From contig NZ_QGEG01000001.1 in the NCBI RefSeq assembly GCF_003149745.1, positions 682,001 to 746,000 of the forward strand: a DNA stretch of 64,000 nt, read 5' to 3'. The stretch's first letter is position 1. Every line of letters begins with the position of its first letter. The stretch is from Flagellimonas aquimarina (GTDB taxonomy: Bacteria > Bacteroidota > Bacteroidia > Flavobacteriales > Flavobacteriaceae). The position numbers and the translations under genes were made by a program. Under the pieces are notes generated by a model that was not told where the DNA came from, did not search any database, and was given only the letters and a program-made list of their open reading frames with translations. Positions 16,908 through 25,196 of this stretch are shown piece by piece.

Positions 16908-17900
16908 CTATAAATCTATTTCCATAGCTTTCTTGTTAACATACTTAATTACAGAAAACGCAAAAAACAAACCAACTAAAAATAATGGTACAAGCACAAT
17001 GCCTCTTGCAAAAAAGTCTTTTTTTACCCGTTGAGCATTTCCAAAATTAATTATGTTAATGGCTTCCTTTTGCTCCTTTAGTTCCATGGTTTTTCTCTCC
17101 GTATTATTAATAATTTGGTTTTTTAGACTAAAAAGCCCTGTAACATTCATCTTTTCATTATTGTCCAAAACAATTCGCCCATCAATGTTCTGACTGCTTT
17201 GAGCATTAAAGCTTTGAGAGTAGATATTAATTAATTCATCTATTTGTTTGACAAATAATTCATTTCTTTCAATTCTTTCCTTTGCATTTTGGTTGGAAGT
17301 AGCCACCAAGTCATTAAAATACCCATTAGAGTTTATATATTCCATAACCTTTTCTGCAAAGATTTTACCTTCTGAAAGGTCCTTAAATAAAAAGGTGATT
17401 CTATGGTTCAATGTGCTTTTATTAGAAAGCTCAGATTTAATAATATCCATGAATTCCGAATTGGCCTGAAATTTCTCCAAGAGTTTAAGGTATTCCAAAT
17501 CCCCTTCCTTATTTTTTTCATCTTCTATGGGTTCAATAGAAATTTTAAACTCCCCTAAATTAGAGAACTCAAGCCCTATGTTTTTAAAAAAGACTGAATC
17601 TTTGGATCTAATGTTACTTTCTATTTCTGCGACCACATCATATAGATAATTCTTACTTTCCAAATTAGGTTTTACGATTACCTCAATTTTCAACTTACTT
17701 CTAGAAATCTGATTGAGTCCGTATCCCAAGCCCACACCCACAACAGCGAGGATTCCCAAAACCAATGCGTTTTTTTTTAGGTACAAAAACAGTTTCAAGA
17801 AAGATATTCCAATCTTATTAAACCCTCTCCCTATCATTTGAAACAACTGTCCCAAGTCTATTTCGTCCGAAGTGCTGTTGTTTTTTGGTTGATCCGCCAT
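16908..17900 (-). CDS. Wzz-like polysaccharide chain-length determinant protein
   Basis: A 330-aa inner-membrane protein. A short cytosolic N-terminus with DEIDLGQLFQMIGRG leads to membrane segment 1 near residues 44-64, a mostly helical periplasmic domain of about 230 residues, and membrane segment 2 near 300-320. This is the two-helix layout of polysaccharide co-polymerases, which set chain length with Wzy. No tyrosine kinase domain is fused or adjacent. Its ATG is one base from the stop of DUF6909, so both are probably on one transcript, separate from the downstream sugar genes. The stop TAG is followed in frame by more than 60 further sense codons. Confidence 0.82.
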   Translation of the reverse strand: MADQPKNNSTSDEIDLGQLFQMIGRGFNKIGISFLKLFLYLKKNALVLGILAVVGVGLGYGLNQISRSKLKIEVIVKPNLESKNYLYDVVAEIESNIRSKDSVFFKNIGLEFSNLGEFKISIEPIEDEKNKEGDLEYLKLLEKFQANSEFMDIIKSELSNKSTLNHRITFLFKDLSEGKIFAEKVMEYINSNGYFNDLVATSNQNAKERIERNELFVKQIDELINIYSQSFNAQSSQNIDGRIVLDNNEKMNVTGLFSLKNQIINNTERKTMELKEQKEAINIINFGNAQRVKKDFFARGIVLVPLFLVGLFFAFSVIKYVNKKAMEIDL

Positions 17901-17901
17901 T

Positions 17902-19593
17902 TTATGAATTAAATATTTGTTTTAAAATCCTATCTGTAATTAAATATGTGGGTTTTACGCCTGTTGTTCCCAATCCACCTGAAGCCAAAGTGCTTCCAGT
18001 TTCCAACGGGTTATCAGAAGCGTAATAAGCATACCTCACCTTCACATCTTTTTTGATGCTTTTCCTGATTTTGGATGCTGATTGAACTGCCTTTTGGTAA
18101 TGCACCCCTTCCATTTCCAGTCCAATAACATTCCAAGTGGATTCATGAAAAAATCGCAGGATATCTTTATTCTGCAATGATGTACCTAAAACAGTAACCA
18201 TGGTTCCCTCTAAAACCTTTAGGCCATAGCCTTCAAAGTCCGCCGCACATAATTCGTTTTTAAAGGGGTAGTTGTCCGCTGTTCCTTCAAAAATATGGGC
18301 TGAAGGAATCATTAAATCTCCCTTGCCTCCTTCTAAAATACCCGCCTTACCCATTACCGATATGGAATCCACATTTAAAAATTTCTTCTCCTCCTCTTCT
18401 CCGCCCATTGGCTTTAAAAGCTCATCTATGGTTTCATAGGCTTGCTCCCCAAATGCATAGTCCATAACAAAGATAACGGGTTTTTCATGGTCGGAAATGT
18501 TGGTTGGGAAATCATAGCAACAGGTGTTCTTTCCAAATTTGGCTGAATCAAAAATCTGCACATCAATGTTTGCTCCAGATTCGTCATCTATGAAAATCAT
18601 TCCATTATTCTCCCCTACCTTCATGACTTTTCTTCGCAATTCCTTGTTTTTGGAAGAACTTAGCGCTTCATAAATATCCAATGATTTGGAATCCGGGAAT
18701 TCTTTTGCCAAAACTTTCTTCGCAAACAACGAATTCATGACACTATGCATGTTTGCGCTTATGATATGAATTGGCCTGTCCAATAATTCATGCTTGCTCA
18801 ATGTTTGTTTGATCCTAGCGGCCCAACGTTCACCATGTATGTGGTGCCCTAACCTTTCTCTTAGTAAAGGACTAAATGTAATTGTTCGTTTATTCCCGGT
18901 AGTTTCTTCTTCTATGGCTAACTTTCCCAACCAAAAAATGATGTTCAAAAAGCGATCTGGTTGCGCTGTGGTGCTTAGCTTATTTTCAATTTCCACTACT
19001 TCCTCAAAAGTTCTTCCAAGGATATTTGCTACATGTATGAGCGCAACTTCCCTTTCCGACTCGTTTTTTTCTTCACTTTGTACAAACTTGGCCAGTTTGT
19101 CCCAATCCCTAATAGTAGCATTTCCTTCTTCTACAAGAACTCTTTTGCAAATCTTCCCAGATTCTATAAACAAGAATGTGAGGTGGGTAAGAATATCGTA
19201 AATATCACTGCGTCCTCTGGTAATCTCAATATTCATCTGTTCATCGTCAATGCGATAACAGTTTCTTCTTCGCTTTGGAGGAACAATTGCTTTAAGATGT
19301 GATTTGGAAAAACCTTCATCCGAGGTTAGATTGATAAATCGACACTCTTCAATCCCATCTGGCAGCCTTTCTAAGACATAGATCAGTCCATCGAGTTCGG
19401 CTTTTTGCTCTGCGACCGATCCATAGATTTCTGGTCTTAACAGAAGTAGTGCGGTACGCAAAGCATTTCCTGAAACTCCTGAAGGTTTATAAAATCCACG
19501 GTTAAGCAAATGCCGCATTGTAATATACAGCCGTTCAATTGCGTTGGTGGATTCTTGCGCTCTTGTAGTTTGTTTTACTTCGGTTGCCATCAT
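17902..19593 (-). CDS. DUF6909 family protein of unknown function
   Basis: A 563-aa soluble protein that I match to the flavobacterial DUF6909 family. The N-terminal third is helical (ERLYITMRHLLNRGFYKPSG). The C-terminal part holds VTVLGTS and GLEMEGVHYQKA; the latter resembles the MEG/MEA substrate loop of nucleoside phosphorylases and MTA/SAH nucleosidases, so a nucleoside-related activity is possible but unproven. I chose ATG 19591-19593 because the longer TTG start at 19605 lies inside a TAnnTTTG promoter box. It lies in a GH3/M23/TatA block that I believe is conserved in flavobacteria, and is probably co-transcribed with wzz. Confidence 0.8.
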   Translation of the reverse strand: MMATEVKQTTRAQESTNAIERLYITMRHLLNRGFYKPSGVSGNALRTALLLLRPEIYGSVAEQKAELDGLIYVLERLPDGIEECRFINLTSDEGFSKSHLKAIVPPKRRRNCYRIDDEQMNIEITRGRSDIYDILTHLTFLFIESGKICKRVLVEEGNATIRDWDKLAKFVQSEEKNESEREVALIHVANILGRTFEEVVEIENKLSTTAQPDRFLNIIFWLGKLAIEEETTGNKRTITFSPLLRERLGHHIHGERWAARIKQTLSKHELLDRPIHIISANMHSVMNSLFAKKVLAKEFPDSKSLDIYEALSSSKNKELRRKVMKVGENNGMIFIDDESGANIDVQIFDSAKFGKNTCCYDFPTNISDHEKPVIFVMDYAFGEQAYETIDELLKPMGGEEEEKKFLNVDSISVMGKAGILEGGKGDLMIPSAHIFEGTADNYPFKNELCAADFEGYGLKVLEGTMVTVLGTSLQNKDILRFFHESTWNVIGLEMEGVHYQKAVQSASKIRKSIKKDVKVRYAYYASDNPLETGSTLASGGLGTTGVKPTYLITDRILKQIFNS

Positions 19594-19602
19594 AAGTTCT
19601 GG

Positions 19603-19610
19603 CAAAAATA
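19603..19610 (-). promoter_or_regulatory. Candidate -7 box for DUF6909-wzz
   Basis: Minus-strand TATTTTTG ends 9 bases before the ATG at 19593, so the mRNA would have almost no leader. The box overlaps the alternative TTG start and thereby argues for the shorter protein. Confidence 0.5.
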
Positions 19611-19647
19611 CATGAATTCCTACTAAACAAGAACTGTTGTTCGTTAT

Positions 19648-21144
19648 CTAAATTTGAAATGGGGCCAACCCCTCTGCTACTTTTCTGTCATTAGATAGTC
19701 TTTGAACTTTGTTTTGTCCTCCCAATTTCCCAATACTTCTCATATAATCCTGAAAACCTCCAGGTTTTACAAAGGTAATTTTCAATGGTTGCAATATGTT
19801 TCCTTCCAACAGATCAAAATAATAGCTGTTCTGTTTTTGCATACTTTCTTCTATGAAGTTTGAAAACTTAGAAATGTCTGAAGGCGCTCTTTCAAATTCT
19901 ATAAACCATTCATGATAGGGAAGTTCGTTGTTTTCCGGTGATGTTTGTGGTGCAACTGTAAATTCATTTACTAGGGCGTCTGTCTGTTCGGTAGCAATTT
20001 TTATGGCCTGTTCCACCTCTTTTGCAATAACGTGTTCACCAAAGGCGGATATAAAATGTTTTATTCTTCCTGAAACAACGACTCGATATGGTTTTGAAGA
20101 AATAAACCGAACGGTATCGCCAAGGTTGTACGCCCATAAGCCTGCATCTGTTGAAATAATCATGACATAGTCTACATTTAGTTCAATCTCAGCTATTGTC
20201 AATCGGCTACGGTTTTCGTTGAAAAACTCATCTGCTTTTATAAACTCATAAAAAATTCCGGAATCTAATAGCAGTAGCATTCCTTCTTCCTTTTGGGAAT
20301 CTTGGTAGGCAAAAAACCCTTCACTTGCTGGGAAAAGTTCTATGCTGTCCACTTTTCTGCCTATCAGGTTCTCGAATTTTGCTCTATAAGGCTCGTAATT
20401 TACACCTCCGTATATGAAAAGTTTAAAGTTTTTAAAGAGTTCCCCAACTTTTTTGCCAGATACGGCATTAAGTTTTTCAAAATATATCTGCACCCAAGAT
20501 GGTATTCCCGCAATTACAGTCATGTCCTCATTTTTGGTCTCTTCTACAATCTTCTCTACCTTGGTTTCCCAATCTTCAATACAGTTGGTCTCCCAACTAG
20601 GCAATCTGTTTTTTTGTAAATAATTGGGTACGTAGTGTGCAGAAATGCCAGAAAGACGCCCCAATTTAATGCCTCCTTTTTCTTCAAGAACAGGGCTTCC
20701 CTGAAGAAAAATCATTTTCCCGTCTACAAAATCAGCTTTTCCAGTCTCATTGATGTAAGTTAAGATTGCATTTCTTGAGGCCTCCACCTGATGTTTAATG
20801 GATTCTTTGGTAATGGGGATGTATTTAGCTCCAGATGTGGTCCCAGATGTTTTGGCAAAATAAATAGGTCTTTCTGGCCATAGAACATCGCTGTCCCCTT
20901 CAATTATCTTTTCAACATAACCTTTTAGCTCCTCATAATCCCTAACCGGAACTTTTTCCGCAAAATCTTCATGTGTTTTTATGTTCGCAAAATCATGGTC
21001 TTCGCCAAATTGAGTCTTTTCGGCAACGGAAACGAGGTGTTTAAAAACCTTAAGCTGTGTTTGCACAGGGTCGGCAGCCCACTTATTTGTTTTCCTAACA
21101 ATGTTTTTAGCAAAAAGTTTTGCTGCAAAGGATTTTAAGGACAT
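19648..21144 (-). CDS. GH3 auxin-responsive-promoter family protein (acyl-adenylase-like)
   Basis: A 498-aa protein of the GH3 superfamily, whose plant members adenylate acyl acids and conjugate them to amino acids; bacterial members are uncharacterised. Recognisable points are KTSGTTSGAKYIPITKE near residues 93-109 (the phosphate-binding motif of ANL adenylating enzymes), LFPASEGFFAYQ near 270-281, and YNLGDTVRF with SGRIKHFISAFGEH toward the C-terminus. The length is normal for the bacterial family. The start directly abuts the stop of the M23 peptidase gene, which implies co-transcription. The substrate is unknown. Confidence 0.88.
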   Translation of the reverse strand: MSLKSFAAKLFAKNIVRKTNKWAADPVQTQLKVFKHLVSVAEKTQFGEDHDFANIKTHEDFAEKVPVRDYEELKGYVEKIIEGDSDVLWPERPIYFAKTSGTTSGAKYIPITKESIKHQVEASRNAILTYINETGKADFVDGKMIFLQGSPVLEEKGGIKLGRLSGISAHYVPNYLQKNRLPSWETNCIEDWETKVEKIVEETKNEDMTVIAGIPSWVQIYFEKLNAVSGKKVGELFKNFKLFIYGGVNYEPYRAKFENLIGRKVDSIELFPASEGFFAYQDSQKEEGMLLLLDSGIFYEFIKADEFFNENRSRLTIAEIELNVDYVMIISTDAGLWAYNLGDTVRFISSKPYRVVVSGRIKHFISAFGEHVIAKEVEQAIKIATEQTDALVNEFTVAPQTSPENNELPYHEWFIEFERAPSDISKFSNFIEESMQKQNSYYFDLLEGNILQPLKITFVKPGGFQDYMRSIGKLGGQNKVQRLSNDRKVAEGLAPFQI

Positions 21145-22014
21145 TTATTTAAAATCAATGTAATTCAAAGGGTTTACGGGCTTTCCATTGTTCCAGAGTT
21201 CAAAATGTAAATGCGGGCCCGTGGTTAACTCTCCCGTATTACCAATTGAGGCAATAACTTCTCCTGCCCTTACCAAATCTCCCTGTGATTTACTTAAGGA
21301 GCCGTTGTGCTTATATACAGAAGTAAGATTGTCCTGGTGTTCAATAATGATCACATATCCTGTTTCTGCTGTCCACTCAGAAAAAAGAACCGTTCCATCA
21401 GCAATTGATTTTACCGGAGTATCCTTGGGCGCAACAACATCTACGGCGTAGTGCTTGGCTTTAGCATCAAAGGTTTGGGAAAGTGTACCGCTAACCGGCG
21501 AAAACAATAAACTGCCAACATTTTCCACATTTCGCTCAAAAAGATTGTACTTGTCCTCCAGCTCCACCTCTTCTCTTAGAAGTAAATCTTCTCGAATAGG
21601 TGTTAAATCCACTGTAGAGGGGTCAAGTTTGTATTTTTCAAAAAGTGAATCTCTGTTGACCTCATTATTTTCAATATCACCCCGTAATACAAGACGAACA
21701 TTATCTAAATACCTGTTGGTATAATTTAAAACAGTTACCAGTGAGTCTGTTTTATAAGTAAGCTCTGTGGCCTGTCTTTTTAGCCTTGTAGATGAATACC
21801 CAGGTATATATTCTCGCAGGGGTGAAAAAGCGATAATAAGCGTCGTTAGGCCTATTAAGACTATAATGAACAGCGTTCCCGTTACAAAAACGTTGAGCCT
21901 GCTCAGCTTAAAAGAAATCTTTTCTTCAAAGGTGTTTTCGTTCAATATCACCAGCCTATACTTGTGAAGCAGCTTGCGTTTGATCTCTTTTCTTTTCTTC
22001 TTGTCCTTTGCCAT
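21145..22014 (-). CDS. M23 family metallopeptidase (peptidoglycan DD-endopeptidase-like), membrane anchored
   Basis: A 289-aa protein beginning MAKDKKKRKEIKRKLL. A single membrane segment lies near residues 45-67, followed by a coiled-coil-like stalk and a C-terminal LytM/M23 domain: HYAVDVVAPKDTPV, then HNGSLSKSQGDLV and the metal-site GPHLHFELW. It would cleave peptide cross-links in the periplasm or act as a regulator. The ATG at 22012-22014 is preferred to an upstream TTG at 22023 because the latter overlaps a promoter box. It forms an operon with GH3 and diverges from tatA. Confidence 0.9.
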   Translation of the reverse strand: MAKDKKKRKEIKRKLLHKYRLVILNENTFEEKISFKLSRLNVFVTGTLFIIVLIGLTTLIIAFSPLREYIPGYSSTRLKRQATELTYKTDSLVTVLNYTNRYLDNVRLVLRGDIENNEVNRDSLFEKYKLDPSTVDLTPIREDLLLREEVELEDKYNLFERNVENVGSLLFSPVSGTLSQTFDAKAKHYAVDVVAPKDTPVKSIADGTVLFSEWTAETGYVIIIEHQDNLTSVYKHNGSLSKSQGDLVRAGEVIASIGNTGELTTGPHLHFELWNNGKPVNPLNYIDFK

Positions 22015-22020
22015 AATGAA

Positions 22021-22028
22021 CAAAGATA
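22021..22028 (-). promoter_or_regulatory. Candidate -7 box for the M23-GH3 transcript
   Basis: Minus-strand TATCTTTG ends 6 bases before the ATG at 22014, which implies a leaderless or nearly leaderless mRNA. It also excludes the longer TTG start. Confidence 0.5.
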
Positions 22029-22183
22029 ACCTTAGATTTTAATTTTGTTGTTAAGCTTTTTAAAATGTGTATGGGTCTTGCAAAAGGACATTAAACAATT
22101 TACAATGCTAATTTTCGTTAAATTGAACAGGGCCTTAAGGTTCTTTTTAGTAATTTTACTATTCATTTAAAGGCGTTGATGTT

Positions 22184-22378
22184 ATGATTGCTCAAACTAT
22201 TTTTCTTGGTATGCTAGGCCCTTGGCAAATTGTCCTCATTGTGCTTGTGGTTCTTTTGCTCTTTGGAGGGAAAAAAATTCCTGAACTTATGAGAGGTTTG
22301 GGCAGTGGCATTAAAGAATTTAAGGATGCTTCAAAAGAAGATGAAAAACTAGAGAACGGCAAAGAAACGGACTCTTAA
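22184..22378 (+). CDS. tatA: TatA/TatE-type twin-arginine translocase subunit
   Basis: A 64-aa protein with one N-terminal membrane helix (residues 9-27, [21 protein letters not shown]), the [14 protein letters not shown] hinge and amphipathic helix, and an acidic tail. This is the standard TatA/B/E layout, and length and sequence favour TatA over TatB. It forms the protein-conducting part of the Tat pathway, which exports folded proteins. No tatC is nearby. It is transcribed away from the M23-GH3 operon. Confidence 0.93.
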   Translation: MIAQTIFLGMLGPWQIVLIVLVVLLLFGGKKIPELMRGLGSGIKEFKDASKEDEKLENGKETDS

Positions 22379-22502
22379 TTCTATTTTATTATAAAGGTTT
22401 TTCCTACTCACATAAAGCCCATACTTAAAGGGTTTATCGATGAAGAACCACATTTTTGCTACATTCACGTTATAAATTCCCTCTTTCACAACAAAAAGTT
22501 AT

Positions 22503-22534
22503 AAACGCTAGTGCCATCATCTATTTTAGCGTTT
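22503..22534. promoter_or_regulatory. Inverted repeat upstream of the OmpA/PD40 gene
   Basis: AAACGCTA and TAGCGTTT form an 8-bp perfect dyad with a 16-base spacer, 73 bases before the ATG at 22608. It could be an operator or a leader hairpin. No U-run follows, so it does not look like the tatA terminator. Confidence 0.35.
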
Positions 22535-22607
22535 GAAACTGGTATTATGCCTTTCTGGGCAATACCTAATCAATCACCTGACGACAATTTATGCAGACGG
22601 AGTGATT

Positions 22608-24668
22608 ATGAAGAGACTGATTTTTATTTTATTTCTGATTCTTGCACCAGGGCTTAAATCCCAGGAGGTTACCCTATTGCAGTTTGACGATGAGGAATTG
22701 TCTTTTAACCACCCTAGCGAGCAACAGACTGAATATTCCAAGCCCGTTTTTATAAAACAACTTGAAAACCTTGACCGTAGAGAGTTAACCCAATTTGTTC
22801 GTGAAAAGGGCACAACCGCCAAGTTGATTAAGCAAGCTGATTCGTATTTTGATAAAATGTGGTATGCGGAGGCTGCCCGCGTATACGATGTCGTTCTGGA
22901 AAAAAGCGAGGCCAAGCATACATTCAAACTTCTATCCAATGCTGGAGACTCGCACTACTACACCGGTAATCTAGAGAGGTCCTATAAATGGTACCATGAG
23001 CTTTATGAGACATTCAGAGAACAAATAACCGAGGAAAAATTCTTTAAATATGCCCATAGTCTAAAAGGAACCGGTCGGTATAGAAGGGCTGCAAAGCTTA
23101 CTAAACTATTCAGGCAAAAAAGAGATGAACCTCTCCACGAATTGGGCAAGGACAATGTTGATACTTATGCTCCCGCTTTGGTAGAGATTAAGAATATGGC
23201 CATCAACTCTAAATATTCGGACTTTTCTCCAATGTTCCACAACGAGTCAGAGGTGGTTTTTGCATCTGCACACGATTCTTCTTTTCTTACCACAAGAAGA
23301 TATAAGTGGAACAACCAGCCATTTTTGGATTTATACGTGGCCAAGGCAGATAGTGAGGGTAAAGATTTAAGAAGTCCAAAAAAATTCTCTAAACAGATTA
23401 ATACAAAATTTCATGAAGCCTCCGTGGCGTTCTCTCCCGATCAAAAAACCATCTATTTTACAAGGAACAATTATGGCAAAAAGCTTAAGCGCGGCAAAAA
23501 CGGAATAAATCACCTCAAAATATACCGGTCCAAGCTTGTTGAAGGTGAATGGACCAAGGCACAAGAAGTATCCTTTAATAGTGAAAACTTTTCTACAGGG
23601 CACCCCTCTGTAAGCCCAGATGGCAAAAAACTATATTTTGTTTCTGACAGACCCGGTGGTTTTGGTCTAACGGATGTATACAAGGTGGACATTCTTGAGA
23701 ACGGTGGTTTTTCTGAACCAGAAAACCTGGGAAGAACCGTGAACACCAATAAAAAGGAAATGTTTCCTTATATAACAGAAAACGCCCTTTATTTCTCGTC
23801 TGACAGAAACATGGGAATGGGAGGTTTGGACATATACAAAGCAGATTATGCTGGCGGTGTTTTTGGAGTAGGCATCAATTTGGGAGAGCCCATCAATAGC
23901 AATAGAGATGATTTTTCGTATATAATTGATGAGAATAATGAAAAAGGATATTTTGCTTCAAACAGAAAAGGAGGTAAAGGAGATGACGACATTTACTCCT
24001 TCAAGCACATCTTAAACCTCAATGCTATTTCTGGTTCAATACAAGACCTTATCAGTGAAGATCCCATTGCAGATGCCATGGTTACTCTGTTTGATAAAGA
24101 TAACCTTAGGGTTGATTCCGTTTTAACAGAAAAAGACGGCAGTTTTATCTTTAAAAACCTTATGCCTTCAAATAAGTATACCGTTAAGACGGTTAAAAAA
24201 GGTTATTTTGAAGAAAGCCTATTAGCAACTACTAAAAACAATGAAAAGATTACGGTGACTCAATCTTTAAAACAATTAAAAGAAATCATCGCAGAAGAAA
24301 AAGGGGTCTTAAAGCTCGAAACAGAAACTATTTATTTTGACTTTGATAGGTTTAATATTAAGATGCAAGCGGCAGAGGAACTGGACAAATTGGTTCAGGT
24401 AATGAGGGAATATCCAGATATGGTCATAAAAATTGAATCTCATACTGATGCCATTGGAAAGAAAGCCTATAACAAATACCTCTCCGATAAGCGGGCAAAA
24501 TCCACTAAGGACTATATTGTTTCCAGAGGAATAGATGCCTCTAGAATACAAAGTGCCATAGGTTATGGGGAAGAACAGCTATTGAATGAATGTTCTAGCG
24601 GAGTTAGGTGCTCCAGAACCAAGCACCAACAGAACAGGCGGTCAGAATTTATCATAGTAGAAATGTAA
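22608..24668 (+). CDS. OmpA-family protein with TPR-like, PD40 and carboxypeptidase-regulatory-like domains
   Basis: A 686-aa envelope protein. A signal peptide (MKRLIFILFLILAPGLKS) supports the ATG at 22608 over an earlier in-frame ATG at 22533. Helical TPR-like repeats fill about residues 45-150, and WD40-like PD40 beta-propeller repeats (SPDQKTIYFTRN, SPDGKKLYFVSDR, YFSSDRNMG) about 190-465. A regulatory-like beta-sandwich follows at 480-545, then a C-terminal OmpA domain (YFDFDRFNIK, IESHTDAIGKKAYN, LSDKRAKSTKDYI) that binds peptidoglycan. This is the domain order of the PorE-like proteins linked to type IX secretion, though here no por genes are adjacent. Confidence 0.88.
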   Translation: MKRLIFILFLILAPGLKSQEVTLLQFDDEELSFNHPSEQQTEYSKPVFIKQLENLDRRELTQFVREKGTTAKLIKQADSYFDKMWYAEAARVYDVVLEKSEAKHTFKLLSNAGDSHYYTGNLERSYKWYHELYETFREQITEEKFFKYAHSLKGTGRYRRAAKLTKLFRQKRDEPLHELGKDNVDTYAPALVEIKNMAINSKYSDFSPMFHNESEVVFASAHDSSFLTTRRYKWNNQPFLDLYVAKADSEGKDLRSPKKFSKQINTKFHEASVAFSPDQKTIYFTRNNYGKKLKRGKNGINHLKIYRSKLVEGEWTKAQEVSFNSENFSTGHPSVSPDGKKLYFVSDRPGGFGLTDVYKVDILENGGFSEPENLGRTVNTNKKEMFPYITENALYFSSDRNMGMGGLDIYKADYAGGVFGVGINLGEPINSNRDDFSYIIDENNEKGYFASNRKGGKGDDDIYSFKHILNLNAISGSIQDLISEDPIADAMVTLFDKDNLRVDSVLTEKDGSFIFKNLMPSNKYTVKTVKKGYFEESLLATTKNNEKITVTQSLKQLKEIIAEEKGVLKLETETIYFDFDRFNIKMQAAEELDKLVQVMREYPDMVIKIESHTDAIGKKAYNKYLSDKRAKSTKDYIVSRGIDASRIQSAIGYGEEQLLNECSSGVRCSRTKHQQNRRSEFIIVEM

Positions 24669-24693
24669 CTGCTATTTTCTAACAATACTAAAG

Positions 24694-24723
24694 AAGCCCC
24701 TCTAATTTATTGGGGCTTTTTTT
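24694..24723 (+). terminator. Rho-independent terminator after the OmpA/PD40 gene
   Basis: AAGCCCC and GGGGCTT pair over an 11-base loop and are followed by a T run. The structure starts 25 bases after the stop codon. Confidence 0.85.
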
Positions 24724-24938
24724 ATGCCTTTTTATTCCTTGGAATGCATTACACCGATTTTCCTCTCGTTAACCTGTCATTCTTCAAGTGTATTTTGCCG
24801 ATGAATATTTGTGCTTTATAGGATTTTAAAAATTCACAGGTTGTTTGTCGCACTTTTTTGGAATTTCATCTTGTTGTTTTTCAAGCGGATTGCCAAAGCC
24901 TAATCTTTGTCTTGTCTTTAAATCTTAAAAACTGACTT

Positions 24939-25109
24939 ATGAAAAAATTATTACTCGTAAAAGAAATTTATTTAGAAGGGTTTAGAAACCTCGGCAGCAT
25001 TATAGTGGAAAAATATTTCAAGGTGTTCGCCTGGTTTAGTTTTGTAATGTTCTTTATAGTGCTATACGCATTTGTATATAGAATTGCTACGGGTTTTGCT
25101 TTTGACTAA
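24939..25109 (+). CDS. Small conserved-looking membrane protein (56 aa), DUF6747-like
   Basis: Begins MKKLLLVKEIYLEGFRNLG. It has one membrane segment near residues 28-46 (FAWFSFVMFFIVLYAFVYR) and ends GFAFD. The composition is protein-like, the ATG follows a 270-bp gap, and a strong bidirectional terminator comes 27 bases after the stop. It resembles the short flavobacterial family that I recall as DUF6747, but the family name is from memory. No function is known. The conserved aromatic/basic N-terminus suggests an inner-membrane protein with a short cytosolic amphipathic segment. Confidence 0.7.
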   Translation: MKKLLLVKEIYLEGFRNLGSIIVEKYFKVFAWFSFVMFFIVLYAFVYRIATGFAFD

Positions 25110-25135
25110 GTAGATCCAAAGTATTTAAAGAACAA

Positions 25136-25169
25136 AAAAGCCCAGTTAGCTGGGGAGCACTGGGCTTTT
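25136..25169. terminator. Bidirectional terminator between the 56-aa gene and DUF4837
   Basis: AAAAGCCCAGT pairs perfectly with ACTGGGCTTTT (11-bp stem, 12-base loop). U-runs form on both strands, so it can end both convergent transcripts. Confidence 0.88.
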
Positions 25170-25196
25170 CTGTTTTACATTTTATCTTGCTTATTA

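Noticed and set aside
22533-22607. N-terminal extension of the OmpA/PD40 protein to an upstream ATG
   Set aside because: The extension would put 25 residues before a clear signal peptide; the ATG at 22608 gives a normal exported protein.
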